Shown here piece by piece: positions 55,205 through 62,052 of a DNA stretch of 64,000 nt. The stretch is from positions 1 to 64,000 of IMG/VR virus record IMGVR_UViG_3300047548_000777. The stretch is one strand, 5' to 3'. Origin of the DNA: a virus. The notes beneath the pieces were generated by a model. The model was not told the DNA's origin and ran no database searches. It worked only from the letters and a program-made list of their open reading frames with translations. The translations under genes and the position numbers were made by a program. Numbering within the stretch: the first letter of the stretch is position 1; every line of letters begins with the position of its first letter.

Positions 55205-55551
55205 TATGAAACTCTCAAGGTACTAATAATAGCGTTAACGCCTTTTCCGTTATCATCTGGTCCAATTGATGCAATTGCCTGAACCCTATCACCAGTTGAT
55301 AAAATAATTTTTTCAGTATCAAACGTAAAAGTCTCGCCTGCAGGTATAGTTAAACTGTTAACAACCATATTTCGAAAATCTCTTGCTTCGTTAGCTGGAA
55401 CGTAATGTACCGTTAATGTTATATCAGTGTCTGCACTATTACAAAAAATTATGCAGGTTACAGCATATTCTCGAACATCGGTAGTTGCAAGTCCGGGGCA
55501 AATAAAGATTGTAGTTTCAGCTGTTAAAATTGCTGTGCTCTGAATAGCCAT
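55204..55551 (-). CDS. Small virion-associated beta protein, 115 aa
   Basis: This is a compact all-beta protein (TTIFICPGLATTDVREYAVT, IIFCNSADTDITLTVHYVP, IPAGETFTFDTEKIIL). It resembles small structural accessory proteins found beside giant fibre genes of marine T4-like phages. The stop overlaps the ATG of the 1685-aa protein, so they are probably coupled. No enzyme motif. Function unknown. Confidence 0.6.
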   Translation of the reverse strand: MAIQSTAILTAETTIFICPGLATTDVREYAVTCIIFCNSADTDITLTVHYVPANEARDFRNMVVNSLTIPAGETFTFDTEKIILSTGDRVQAIASIGPDDNGKGVNAIISTLRVS

Positions 55552-55560
55552 TTTTATTCC

Positions 55561-56763
55561 TTAAAATATCAAACTATAGACAATTGCTCTACGTTTGCTT
55601 ATTAATTCGTCGTTTGTTCCTTGAGTGTTTACAAAATACAACCCAGTTCCACCGCCACCAACTTCGTTTTTAGAATAGAATTTAACATACCCTGGATTGG
55701 ATTCTTGCGATGGATTATAACTCACAGGAGCATTTTTTAAATTCAATACACTATCTAATAGTAATACGTTGGTGGAAATATTAGATATACTATTAGATTC
55801 TAATCTAATATTGTCAGCGGTTAATCCAGAATTGTTAACTACGACTCTAGGAAATGCATCTACGTCAAATACGATTTCACCAAGGCCTGTTTGATTTGTA
55901 TCGAATACCTGTACTTTAGTGTCGCCTTCTTGTATTTTATTTGTAGAAAACACTCTACGATTTGTATAATCTACAATGGCTCTTATATTCGGAATCGCAT
56001 CATCATTTTTTACAGGATTCGGACGTACTGTACCTGTCGCAGAGGATGTTGCAAGGTCTGGACCTTCGTTTCTATAAGTCAGTGTTACCGCATTAGAACC
56101 AGCATCAGGAACTGAGACAACAGTAGCAAATAATGTGTCAAAAGTTGAATTATTTAAAACAAATATATCAACTTGTCCACCAGCTATTATAGTATGCGGG
56201 GCACTGGTTGTTATTGTTGCTATATTATTAATTCTAGATATAGTTGATATTTCATAAACTGTATTAAGTTTATCGTAATCAAGAATTTGTCTTTCATAAT
56301 TTAAGGTACCAGTGACATTAATAATGCCGGTACCTTGTGTGATTAAATTTAAATCATTCCCACCAGTGTCTATTCTGTTTGTTGCTATACCTTGTATTGC
56401 AGTAGATAGATCCGAAGCATCTACATAACTACTATCAACAAATACAAACTGATTAGTTCGTTCGTCCCATAATATAGAAACGTCGGGCAATGTGCCTCTT
56501 TCTATAGAGATACCAGCAGTAGATCCTAAAGTTTTAACACCGTCCAACTGTTCATTTTGATTTAGAACAATAATGTTGTCTTTAATAGCTAGATTTTCTG
56601 ACTCTATAATTGTGGTTTTGCCTTGTATATCTAAATCGCCAACAATGACTACCTTACCTTGATTTCCTAAAAAATTAGTATCAAAGGTAATTGTACCAGG
56701 ATTACCCGGAGAACCCACCACAAGTTTGTAATTACTATCTTGTACTCTAACTATTTTTGACAT
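55561..56763 (-). CDS. Virion structural protein, 400 aa
   Basis: The N-terminal half has the GTITFDTNFLGNQGKVVIVG-DLDIQGKTTIIESENLAIKD pattern of stalk-type phage structural proteins. An INVTGTLNYERQILDYD linker leads to a beta domain in the middle. Related opening motifs (DLDIQG, NLAIKDNIIVLNQN) recur in the neighbouring giant proteins, suggesting a shared attachment module. It lies 9 nt upstream of the 115-aa gene in the same unit. Confidence 0.65.
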   Translation of the reverse strand: MSKIVRVQDSNYKLVVGSPGNPGTITFDTNFLGNQGKVVIVGDLDIQGKTTIIESENLAIKDNIIVLNQNEQLDGVKTLGSTAGISIERGTLPDVSILWDERTNQFVFVDSSYVDASDLSTAIQGIATNRIDTGGNDLNLITQGTGIINVTGTLNYERQILDYDKLNTVYEISTISRINNIATITTSAPHTIIAGGQVDIFVLNNSTFDTLFATVVSVPDAGSNAVTLTYRNEGPDLATSSATGTVRPNPVKNDDAIPNIRAIVDYTNRRVFSTNKIQEGDTKVQVFDTNQTGLGEIVFDVDAFPRVVVNNSGLTADNIRLESNSISNISTNVLLLDSVLNLKNAPVSYNPSQESNPGYVKFYSKNEVGGGGTGLYFVNTQGTNDELISKRRAIVYSLIF

Positions 56764-56813
56764 TATACATTCCCTTATACAAGGGGCCGCATAGACCCCT
56801 ATAGTAAATTATA

Positions 56814-57461
56814 TTAAGCAGCAACAGTTAATGTAACCGCATTAGAAGTTACACTAGTAGCACCGGTTGCACTAACAATTACACGATATAGGTTACCGTC
56901 ATCCGATGGTTGTAAACCAAGTAATAGTAAGTTATCGTTAGTAGATGCAGTATTACTCCATGTTGCGCCAGAGTCAGTTGAAACTTGCCATAGATAAGTT
57001 AGTGTAGCACCTTCTGTTACGTTAGCAACGACCGCAAATACAGCTTCTCCATCAGCTGCGGTTTGATCAGTTGGCTGCGATGTAATCGTAATGAACGGGG
57101 AAACACTGGTTTCAACTTCATCCATTTCTGCCTTTCCATCTGTAATACTACCATCGAATGTCCAAGCATAGCTTACACCGCCGGCGACAACTCTATGTGC
57201 AGCAATCTTAGTAACTCTTCGAACAACGCCGTCATCAGTTTGTACACTGATAGACATCTCGTTAGCTGCTAACGAACCATCTGCTTTATCTACTAAGAAA
57301 CAATCACCTGTGTTAGCACCAACTGTTACTTTAAATTTTCTGGTACCTCGTTGACTTACAATTCTGCCGTCGCCTTCTGCATTGGCACCGATTTTTGCAC
57401 GAACTTTGATCTGATTACCTGCGCCAGATCCGAAATATCTCTTGTTTAGTGGACGTCCCAT
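56814..57461 (-). CDS. Virion protein with C-terminal Ig-like domain, 215 aa
   Basis: The N-terminus MGRPLNKRYFG is followed by a ~100-residue beta domain (NQIKVRAKIGANAEGDGRIV ... FKVTVGANTGDCFLVD). Residues about 125-215 are an Ig-like domain (ITITSQPTDQTAADGEAVF, WQVSTDSGATWS, DGNLYRVIVSATGA). Ig domains on phage capsids or tails are thought to bind carbohydrates or mucus. AAGGAATC precedes the ATG. The 5' leader contains the cloverleaf element if transcription starts at the minus-strand late promoter 57561-57568. Confidence 0.7.
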   Translation of the reverse strand: MGRPLNKRYFGSGAGNQIKVRAKIGANAEGDGRIVSQRGTRKFKVTVGANTGDCFLVDKADGSLAANEMSISVQTDDGVVRRVTKIAAHRVVAGGVSYAWTFDGSITDGKAEMDEVETSVSPFITITSQPTDQTAADGEAVFAVVANVTEGATLTYLWQVSTDSGATWSNTASTNDNLLLLGLQPSDDGNLYRVIVSATGATSVTSNAVTLTVAA

Positions 57462-57474
57462 TTGTTTGATTCCT

Positions 57475-57482
57475 TATAAATA
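57475..57482 (+). promoter_or_regulatory. Late promoter, plus strand, reading into cloverleaf
   Basis: TATAAATA, spacer GTATT, predicted +1 at 57488, the first base of the cloverleaf. The first bases also read ATG and open a 19-codon ORF (MDVGSIHYGVGHRKLLSVK). Confidence 0.65.
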
Positions 57483-57487
57483 GTATT

Positions 57488-57554
57488 ATGGATGTGGGTT
57501 CTATCCACTACGGTGTGGGGCACCGTAAGCTATTATCTGTTAAATAGCATCCAT
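57488..57554. promoter_or_regulatory. 67-bp four-way-junction (cloverleaf) element
   Basis: The closing stem ATGGAT/ATCCAT (57488-57493 with 57549-57554) encloses three hairpins. They are GTGG/CCAC (57494-57497 with 57505-57508), TACGGTG/CACCGTA (57509-57515 with 57521-57527) and GCTATT/AATAGC (57529-57534 with 57543-57548). Only one base lies between the four helices. Either strand can fold this way. It lacks a T-loop and other tRNA features. Confidence 0.7.
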
Positions 57555-57560
57555 TACTAT

Positions 57561-57568
57561 TATTTATG
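57561..57568 (-). promoter_or_regulatory. Late promoter, minus strand, reading into cloverleaf
   Basis: CATAAATA on the minus strand, predicted +1 at 57555, one base outside the cloverleaf closing stem. It would transcribe the 215-aa virion gene with a structured leader of about 94 nt. Confidence 0.6.
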
Positions 57569-57577
57569 TATATTAAG

Positions 57578-58240
57578 ATGAATACTCCTTACACTTACCT
57601 AATCGGATGGTCAGATTTAAATCGTTGGTATTACGGCGTTCGATATTCTAAGAATTGCCATCCAACTGACTTGTGGAATCCGTATAAGACATCAAGTAAG
57701 ATAGTATTAAAATTTATTAAAGATCACGGAGAGCCCGATATTCGAATTGTTCGTCGTACATTTAACAGCGTTAACGAAGCAAGAGTATGGGAGCATAGAG
57801 TTCTATTAAAATTAAACGTCATTAATAAAGAGAAATGGTTGAACGGACATAATACTATTGCGTTTGATATTACATTAGTTCCAAAAGGAGATCAACACTG
57901 GACTAGAAAGAATCCCGAAAAGTGGGCTAAAATTCAAAAATTTAGAAAATACCAAAAAGGGGAAATGCATTGGACTAATCAAAAAACTGCATCGGCGCAA
58001 CAGCATCGAACGCGAATGAATAGCGAAATGAATCCTAATAATTTTTTACACAACAAGATTTTAAGAAGTGAAAAGTTAAAAATCGATAATCCTGTTAATT
58101 TACCAGGAGTTAAAAATAAAATTAAAGAAACATTAACAGGATATAAGCATCCTCGTAAAATATGCGAGCACTGCGGTAAAGATGTAGCTGATTCGATTTA
58201 TACAAGATGGCACGGAACTAAATGTAAAAATTTAGGTTGA
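57578..58240 (+). CDS. GIY-YIG-like putative homing endonuclease with C-terminal zinc finger
   Basis: The protein has 220 aa from ATG 57578 (MNTPYTYLIGW); an upstream in-frame ATG at 57566 overlaps the minus-strand promoter. The N-terminal domain matches a degenerate GIY-YIG fold: YLIGW, then YYGVR (18-22), and the catalytic-type Glu in EARVWEHRVL (E72). The middle is a charged DNA-binding linker with NUMOD-like HWTRKNPEKW and HWTNQ segments. The end CEHCGKDVADSIYTRWHGTK then C is a zinc finger. It is the only plus-strand gene in this region and is a likely mobile gene inserted antisense to the virion operon. Confidence 0.75.
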   Translation: MNTPYTYLIGWSDLNRWYYGVRYSKNCHPTDLWNPYKTSSKIVLKFIKDHGEPDIRIVRRTFNSVNEARVWEHRVLLKLNVINKEKWLNGHNTIAFDITLVPKGDQHWTRKNPEKWAKIQKFRKYQKGEMHWTNQKTASAQQHRTRMNSEMNPNNFLHNKILRSEKLKIDNPVNLPGVKNKIKETLTGYKHPRKICEHCGKDVADSIYTRWHGTKCKNLG

Positions 58241-58248
58241 CGTTTTAG

Positions 58249-58306
58249 GTCTACGCTGCGGGGTTACAGCATAAGTCTCGTGTTAAACGAGCACTCAGTT
58301 ATAGAC
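58249..58306 (-). promoter_or_regulatory. Structured leader (three-way junction) after a late promoter
   Basis: The closing stem GTCTA/TAGAC (58249-58253 with 58302-58306) encloses GCTG/CAGC (58255-58258 with 58267-58270) and CTCGT/ACGAG (58277-58281 with 58287-58291). The 5' base of the closing stem on the minus strand, 58306, is the predicted +1 of the late promoter at 58312-58319. Confidence 0.5.
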
Positions 58307-58311
58307 ATATG

Positions 58312-58319
58312 TATTTATC
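58312..58319 (-). promoter_or_regulatory. Late promoter downstream of gp23-tail terminator
   Basis: GATAAATA on the minus strand, spacer CATAT. It would now transcribe antisense through the GIY-YIG gene, which suggests that gene was inserted between this promoter and its original target. Confidence 0.6.
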
Positions 58320-58328
58320 ATATAAAGA

Positions 58329-58352
58329 AAAAGGCTTCCGAAGAAGCCTTTT
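58329..58352 (-). terminator. Terminator B (UUCG loop) after gp23 tail remnant
   Basis: A 10-bp stem, AAAAGGCTTC/GAAGCCTTTT, has a CGAA loop, i.e. C(UUCG)G on the minus-strand RNA, followed by T-rich sequence. It has the same design as the terminator of the intact gp23. Confidence 0.88.
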
Positions 58353-58374
58353 ATTGGGGGTGTTACTCAGTTAA

Positions 58375-58437
58375 TTAACTAAACTTGACTGCGCCAGAAG
58401 CGATAGCAACCTTACCTAAGTAATCTGCGGCATTTCC
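58375..58437 (-). pseudogene. 23: Displaced duplicate of the gp23 3' end (20 codons plus stop)
   Basis: This codes for GNAADYLGKVAIASGAVKFS followed by TAA, identical to the last 20 residues of gp23 at 59757. Nine of the 20 codons differ, all synonymously, with a 26-nt identical core (GCAGATTACTTAGGTAAGGT and the next six bases). Upstream similarity ends within about two codons. It has no start codon of its own and is followed by a terminator, so it is a severed gp23 tail and not a gene. Confidence 0.9.
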
Positions 58438-58447
58438 TACGGAAACT

Positions 58448-58750
58448 TTATAGTGGTAATTGAGAACTAAGTTCTAGTATTCGATCTTTCATTTCAATTA
58501 GTTCGTTGTTTGTTTTTTCAATATCTGGATCATTTTTATCAGGATAATTGATATTTAAAATACTATCGATTACAGAAATAAATTCCTCAACGTTATTTAA
58601 AATCATTGCAGATCTAGAAGGAGATCTTAATCTTATCAAAATATTTAAAGATTTTTCAAGTATATCATATGTATGTTTTACAGAATCAATATCTACTCCG
58701 CGCATGTTAGACCATAATAAATTCTTATCAGTTATTTCAAATATTCTCAC
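58448..58750 (-). CDS. Small helical ORF in the gp23 cassette, 100 aa
   Basis: The start is taken as GTG 58748-58750 (a TTG directly before it is the alternative), with AGGAG about 8 nt upstream. The protein is soluble and helical (DSVKHTYDILEKSLNILIRL, then IEKTNNELIEMKDRILEL). It overlaps the preceding 49-aa ORF by a few bases, and its stop lies 11 nt from the first gp23-tail codon. It is cargo between two gp23 ends. No recognisable family; function unknown. Confidence 0.55.
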   Translation of the reverse strand: MRIFEITDKNLLWSNMRGVDIDSVKHTYDILEKSLNILIRLRSPSRSAMILNNVEEFISVIDSILNINYPDKNDPDIEKTNNELIEMKDRILELSSQLPL

Positions 58751-58886
58751 CAAGAGATCTCCTATGCTCTAATTCTTTGATTAGATCCGTTAAATCAGAT
58801 TCTGCTTGATGACGCAAATCATTAATTTTTTTGTTTATTTCTCTAATTTTGTTAATTGTATCTTCAGATAAATTTTTATTTTCCAT
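58737..58886 (-). CDS. Tiny coiled-coil ORF in the gp23 cassette, 49 aa
   Basis: It runs from ATG 58884-58886 to TGA 58737-58739, translating to MENKNLSEDTINKIREINKK and a further charged helix ending SLGENI. It starts 2 nt after the HNH stop and overlaps the start of the 100-aa ORF, which supports a small operon. Heptad spacing suggests a coiled coil. Function unknown. Confidence 0.45.
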   Translation of the reverse strand: MENKNLSEDTINKIREINKKINDLRHQAESDLTDLIKELEHRRSLGENI

Positions 58887-58888
58887 AA

Positions 58889-59656
58889 TTATTCCGTTTT
58901 AAGTTTACAATTATCCCCGTGCCATCTAGCATATCCATTAACTGCAACTAACTGATTGCAATGAGGGCACTGCTTCTTTTCTCGTTTCATATTTAAAGCC
59001 CGCTGTGTTTCTGCTCGACGCACAACTACTTCCGGATCTTGTTTTCGCCCAGACAATGATTCACTTATCTTTTTCTTTGTATCTTCTGATACATTAATCC
59101 CAAATCTATTATTATTTTCTCCTTGTTTAGAAGCAGATAACTTTCCTCTCCATTCTTTAGAAAAAGGCTTGCGTTTTTTTCCTAATTTACTGGCAGATAT
59201 CTTCGCTCTTGCCTCTAGTTGTTTAGCACCGTTATTTTCACCGGTAACTGCTGCTCGTTGTCTTTCTGTTCCTTCTGCACTACGGTAAAATTTGTCTCCG
59301 TACATAGGATTTTTCTCGCCAGAGTATCGTTCACTTTGTAACATAGAGTATTCTTCTTTCAAATTTTCATATACTCTAGCTGTAACTTTTGTTTTATATC
59401 GTTGTTGGCGGGAATTTTCTGCTTGCATCATTCTAAATGCGTTAATCATTTTCCAGTGTGCTTCACCGGTAGGGTATATTTTTGTTAATAACCAATGGCA
59501 TATAAAATGTTCGCGGGCAGTTAAATCAGTTAAATTTTCAATGGAATCATCGCCGCCTAGACTTTTTGGCAGTATGTGATGTTTTTCTGTATAACCATCT
59601 CTAAGTGCTTTTCCTACAGTTGTAATAGCTACATACCATTTTTTGTATTTGTTCAT
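58889..59656 (-). CDS. HNH homing endonuclease with NUMOD3-like repeats and zinc finger
   Basis: The protein has 255 aa from ATG 59654-59656. The HNH core is EKHHILPKSLGG (H26, H27), NLTDLTAREHFICHWLL (N41, H50, H54). It is followed by NUMOD3-like DNA-binding units (GEKNPMYGDKF, ARAKISASKLGKKRKP, GENNNRFG, KKISESLSGRK). The C-terminus is CPHCNQLVAVNGYARWHGDN then C, the same finger type as the GIY-YIG neighbour. The longer ORF from 59692 is rejected because its ATG lies inside a host-type -10. Late promoter TATAAATA ends 5 nt before the chosen ATG. Confidence 0.85.
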   Translation of the reverse strand: MNKYKKWYVAITTVGKALRDGYTEKHHILPKSLGGDDSIENLTDLTAREHFICHWLLTKIYPTGEAHWKMINAFRMMQAENSRQQRYKTKVTARVYENLKEEYSMLQSERYSGEKNPMYGDKFYRSAEGTERQRAAVTGENNGAKQLEARAKISASKLGKKRKPFSKEWRGKLSASKQGENNNRFGINVSEDTKKKISESLSGRKQDPEVVVRRAETQRALNMKREKKQCPHCNQLVAVNGYARWHGDNCKLKTE

Positions 59657-59661
59657 AACTT

Positions 59662-59669
59662 TATTTATA
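59662..59669 (-). promoter_or_regulatory. T4-type late promoter (leaderless) of the HNH gene
   Basis: TATAAATA on the minus strand, spacer AAGTT, ATG at 59656; no Shine-Dalgarno sequence. Confidence 0.7.
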
Positions 59670-59683
59670 TTCGATAACTCAAC

Positions 59684-59712
59684 ATAATACATTAAAAATA
59701 AAATTAAGTCAA
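59684..59712 (-). promoter_or_regulatory. Host-type promoter of the HNH gene
   Basis: TTGACT (59707-59712), 17-bp spacer, TATTAT (59684-59689) on the minus strand, directly after terminator A. It gives the endonuclease an early promoter independent of gp23. Confidence 0.65.
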
Positions 59713-59714
59713 GA

Positions 59715-59738
59715 AAAAACCCGCCGAAGCGGGTTTTT
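59715..59738 (-). terminator. Terminator A (UUCG loop) after gp23
   Basis: AAAAACCCGC/GCGGGTTTTT has a CGAA loop, i.e. C(UUCG)G on the minus-strand RNA, followed by a T-run, 19 nt past the gp23 stop. Confidence 0.9.
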
Positions 59739-59756
59739 GATATATTAAATGCTCAA

Positions 59757-60932
59757 TTAAGAGAACTTAACAGCACCAGAAGCAATAGCAACCTTACCTA
59801 AGTAATCTGCAGCGTTACCTAGAGAGCTAGCAGTATTACTCAATTCCACGTAGCCATATCTCGTCATAAAGCTTACGACTGGTTCGAATGTAGACGGATC
59901 TAGAACAACACCAGAGCTCATTAGAGGAACATATGGGCAATAGAATGCAGCAGCGTCTGCTTCGCTGGAACCCTTATATCCAACTAGGATATCAGCGTTA
60001 TCAGCAGCATATGTGTTAACATAGATCTTCATTGCGTTGTTTAGTGTACCAACGAACTTGGTGTTTGTTGGAGCTTCAAAAGTACCTTCTGTAGTACGAG
60101 CAAATGCACTAGTAGTAGCAGATTGTAGAATTGTTAAAGCTAGTGGGCTAACAACTGCCCAGTTACCTGCGCCACGACGTGTACGCTGAGCGATTAAGTT
60201 AGCAACACGGTTGATCTGAACAGCTAAAGCAGCGTGCTCGTCACCAACGAAAGTAGCAGTACCGCTAACAGCAGACTGGTCATAAGTCTGTAGAGCAGCA
60301 CCTGCTAGGTTGTTTAAAGAACCTAGAACTTCTTGATCGATTTCAGCAGTAATTTCTTGTGCTAGAGCAGCCATGATTTCTGCTTCGATATCGATACCTT
60401 GTTGAGCTTGTGCATCTTGTGCAGCTTCGAAAGTCCAACGTGCGCTTAGTTTGCGTGTCTTGGCTTCGACGGTCTGCTTTAAGATTTGAATGCTCATTCT
60501 GTTACCAGCAGTACCTTCTAACGCAGCAGTATTAGCAGCCTTAGCAGCATTTGCATTTTGGTTACCAGAATAAGCTTCAGCAATCTTGAATGGGCTGAAT
60601 GCTTCTTCACCAGCTACAACGCCAGCGCCAGTGCTTGTATCACTGTAGCGAACACGTAGAGTATGAATTTGGCCAACTGGACCAGTTAGAGGCTGAACAC
60701 CAACTAGTTCGTTAGCAATAACGGTTGGCATAACGCGACGAATAACCGGTAGAATAACACGGTTTAGTGTTGCAACGTTACCAGCAGAAGTAGCGCCAGC
60801 TGTAGCACTTTCTGCAAGATACTTGCGTGTATTTTCTAATGTTACAGCCATTGTGGATTTACGGGTGCCGCGTAGGCCTTCTAATAGGGCTTCCTTGGTC
60901 TCGTTCCAACGGCCAGTGAGTAGTTCTGACAT
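59757..60932 (-). CDS. 23: Major capsid protein gp23
   Basis: The protein has 391 aa, shorter than T4 (521) as in distant T4-like phages. HK97-fold features: N-terminal arm (TRKYLAESATAG), VILPVIRRVMPTVIANELVG, QPLTGPVGQIHTLRVRY, FSPFKIAEAYSGN, then KTRKLSARWTFEAAQDAQAQ, the domain around VVSPLALTILQ, and C-terminal MTRYGYVEL. It forms the head shell around a gp22 core and is matured by gp21. AAGGAG precedes ATG. Its last 20 codons occur a second time 1.4 kb downstream with synonymous changes. Confidence 0.96.
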   Translation of the reverse strand: MSELLTGRWNETKEALLEGLRGTRKSTMAVTLENTRKYLAESATAGATSAGNVATLNRVILPVIRRVMPTVIANELVGVQPLTGPVGQIHTLRVRYSDTSTGAGVVAGEEAFSPFKIAEAYSGNQNANAAKAANTAALEGTAGNRMSIQILKQTVEAKTRKLSARWTFEAAQDAQAQQGIDIEAEIMAALAQEITAEIDQEVLGSLNNLAGAALQTYDQSAVSGTATFVGDEHAALAVQINRVANLIAQRTRRGAGNWAVVSPLALTILQSATTSAFARTTEGTFEAPTNTKFVGTLNNAMKIYVNTYAADNADILVGYKGSSEADAAAFYCPYVPLMSSGVVLDPSTFEPVVSFMTRYGYVELSNTASSLGNAADYLGKVAIASGAVKFS

Positions 60933-60947
60933 GTATATCTCCTTGAA

Positions 60948-62039
60948 TTATAATCCAGCTAAACGACGAATTGCAATAATGTTTGTGTCGTTTTCGCTAC
61001 TACTTATGCTGTTAGGAATTTTATTTCCTGTTACTTCTTTTGCCTCTACTAGCGCCTTACGTGTGTTAGGAGCAGCTTTACCGGCAACTACCGCTGGCAA
61101 GTATTTTTCAAAACTTGCACGTAGCTTAGTAGTTTGAACGCTTTCTAGTAATTCATTCATAATTACCTTTTGCTCACGAGCCAAAGGTGCTAATAATTCA
61201 TTCATTACTTCTTGACGTTCTTTGCTCTCCATTAGAGCCTTAATTTTTTGTTCTTTGCTTTCTAAGAGTCGTTTCGTTGCATTGGCTTCTTTACGTGCTT
61301 CGGCAACTGCGGATTCTTTCAGGTTTATAACCTTGAGCAATTTACTAATTTCTGATTTTTCGCTTAGATAACTTGTTTGGTACTCGCTTGCAAAAGCTTC
61401 AAACAATTTACGTCCGAAGTCGTTACGACGTGCTGCCTCGATATCTTCACGTAGTTGACTCATCTCTTTAGCTAGAGTTTGTTCAACTGCGCCTTCGACT
61501 ACGACTGCTGCTCTCTTGATAAACTGATCTTTTACTTTAGCAAATGCTTCGCGACCCTCACGAATTAAACGAACCTTTGTTTCTGCAAGTTCTTGTTTAT
61601 CTGTGTGGAACTCTGCAATTTCCTGTGCTAGAGCTTCTACTACAAACTGTTCAAGTTTAAAAAACTTGTCAGTCATTTGCTTTTGATCTTCATGCAATTC
61701 TTTTACTTCGGATGCTAGTTGCTTGACAACAAAATGCTTCATTGTTTCTGCGACGCGCTTGCCTTCCATTACAACCTTAGCTTTTGCTTCGGCTAATTGC
61801 ATACGATCTTCAACAAATTGAGCAATTTCTTCACGTAGTTGGTCACCCAACATACGATCTACAGCCTCGACCATGATACTTTTATCATGTTCGTAGCGCT
61901 GTGCAAATTCCTCACGTAGCTGTTGAGTTACTTGGGTACGATTCTCAGTGATTCGCTTTTCCCAAGCAGACTCAATTTCTGCTTTAACTTGTTCAGAAAT
62001 CACATTGTTTTCAAACAGGCTTTTTAATGCTTCCAACAT
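60948..62039 (-). CDS. 22: Prohead core scaffolding protein gp22
   Basis: The protein has 363 aa and is almost entirely charged helices (ENRTQVTQQLREEFAQRYEH, EEIAQFVEDRMQLAEAKAKV, EHDKSIMVEAVDRML), typical of gp22. The C-terminus (YLPAVVAGKAAPNTRKALV... IIAIRRLAGL) fits the conserved end. It forms the internal core on which gp23 assembles and is then degraded by gp21. GAGGAG lies before ATG. It is in order gp21-gp22-gp23 as in T4. Confidence 0.9.
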   Translation of the reverse strand: MLEALKSLFENNVISEQVKAEIESAWEKRITENRTQVTQQLREEFAQRYEHDKSIMVEAVDRMLGDQLREEIAQFVEDRMQLAEAKAKVVMEGKRVAETMKHFVVKQLASEVKELHEDQKQMTDKFFKLEQFVVEALAQEIAEFHTDKQELAETKVRLIREGREAFAKVKDQFIKRAAVVVEGAVEQTLAKEMSQLREDIEAARRNDFGRKLFEAFASEYQTSYLSEKSEISKLLKVINLKESAVAEARKEANATKRLLESKEQKIKALMESKERQEVMNELLAPLAREQKVIMNELLESVQTTKLRASFEKYLPAVVAGKAAPNTRKALVEAKEVTGNKIPNSISSSENDTNIIAIRRLAGL

Positions 62040-62052
62040 GTGTTTCTCCTCG

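Noticed and set aside
56771-56810. Weak GGGG/CCCC hairpin before the 400-aa gene as a terminator
   Set aside because: The stem is only about 5 bp with no U-run; evidence is too weak.
57488-57554. Cloverleaf read as a tRNA with a GGG anticodon
   Set aside because: The arm order superficially fits, but there is no GTTCRA T-loop, no GG in the D-loop, no 5-bp/7-nt T arm, and the junction spacers are wrong.
57488-58319. Group I intron carrying the GIY-YIG gene
   Set aside because: No interrupted coding sequence on either side, no recognisable P7/P3 core, and the flanking structures start at promoter +1 positions.
59657-59692. HNH start at 59692
   Set aside because: The ATG overlaps the host-type -10, has no ribosome site, and lies upstream of the late promoter.
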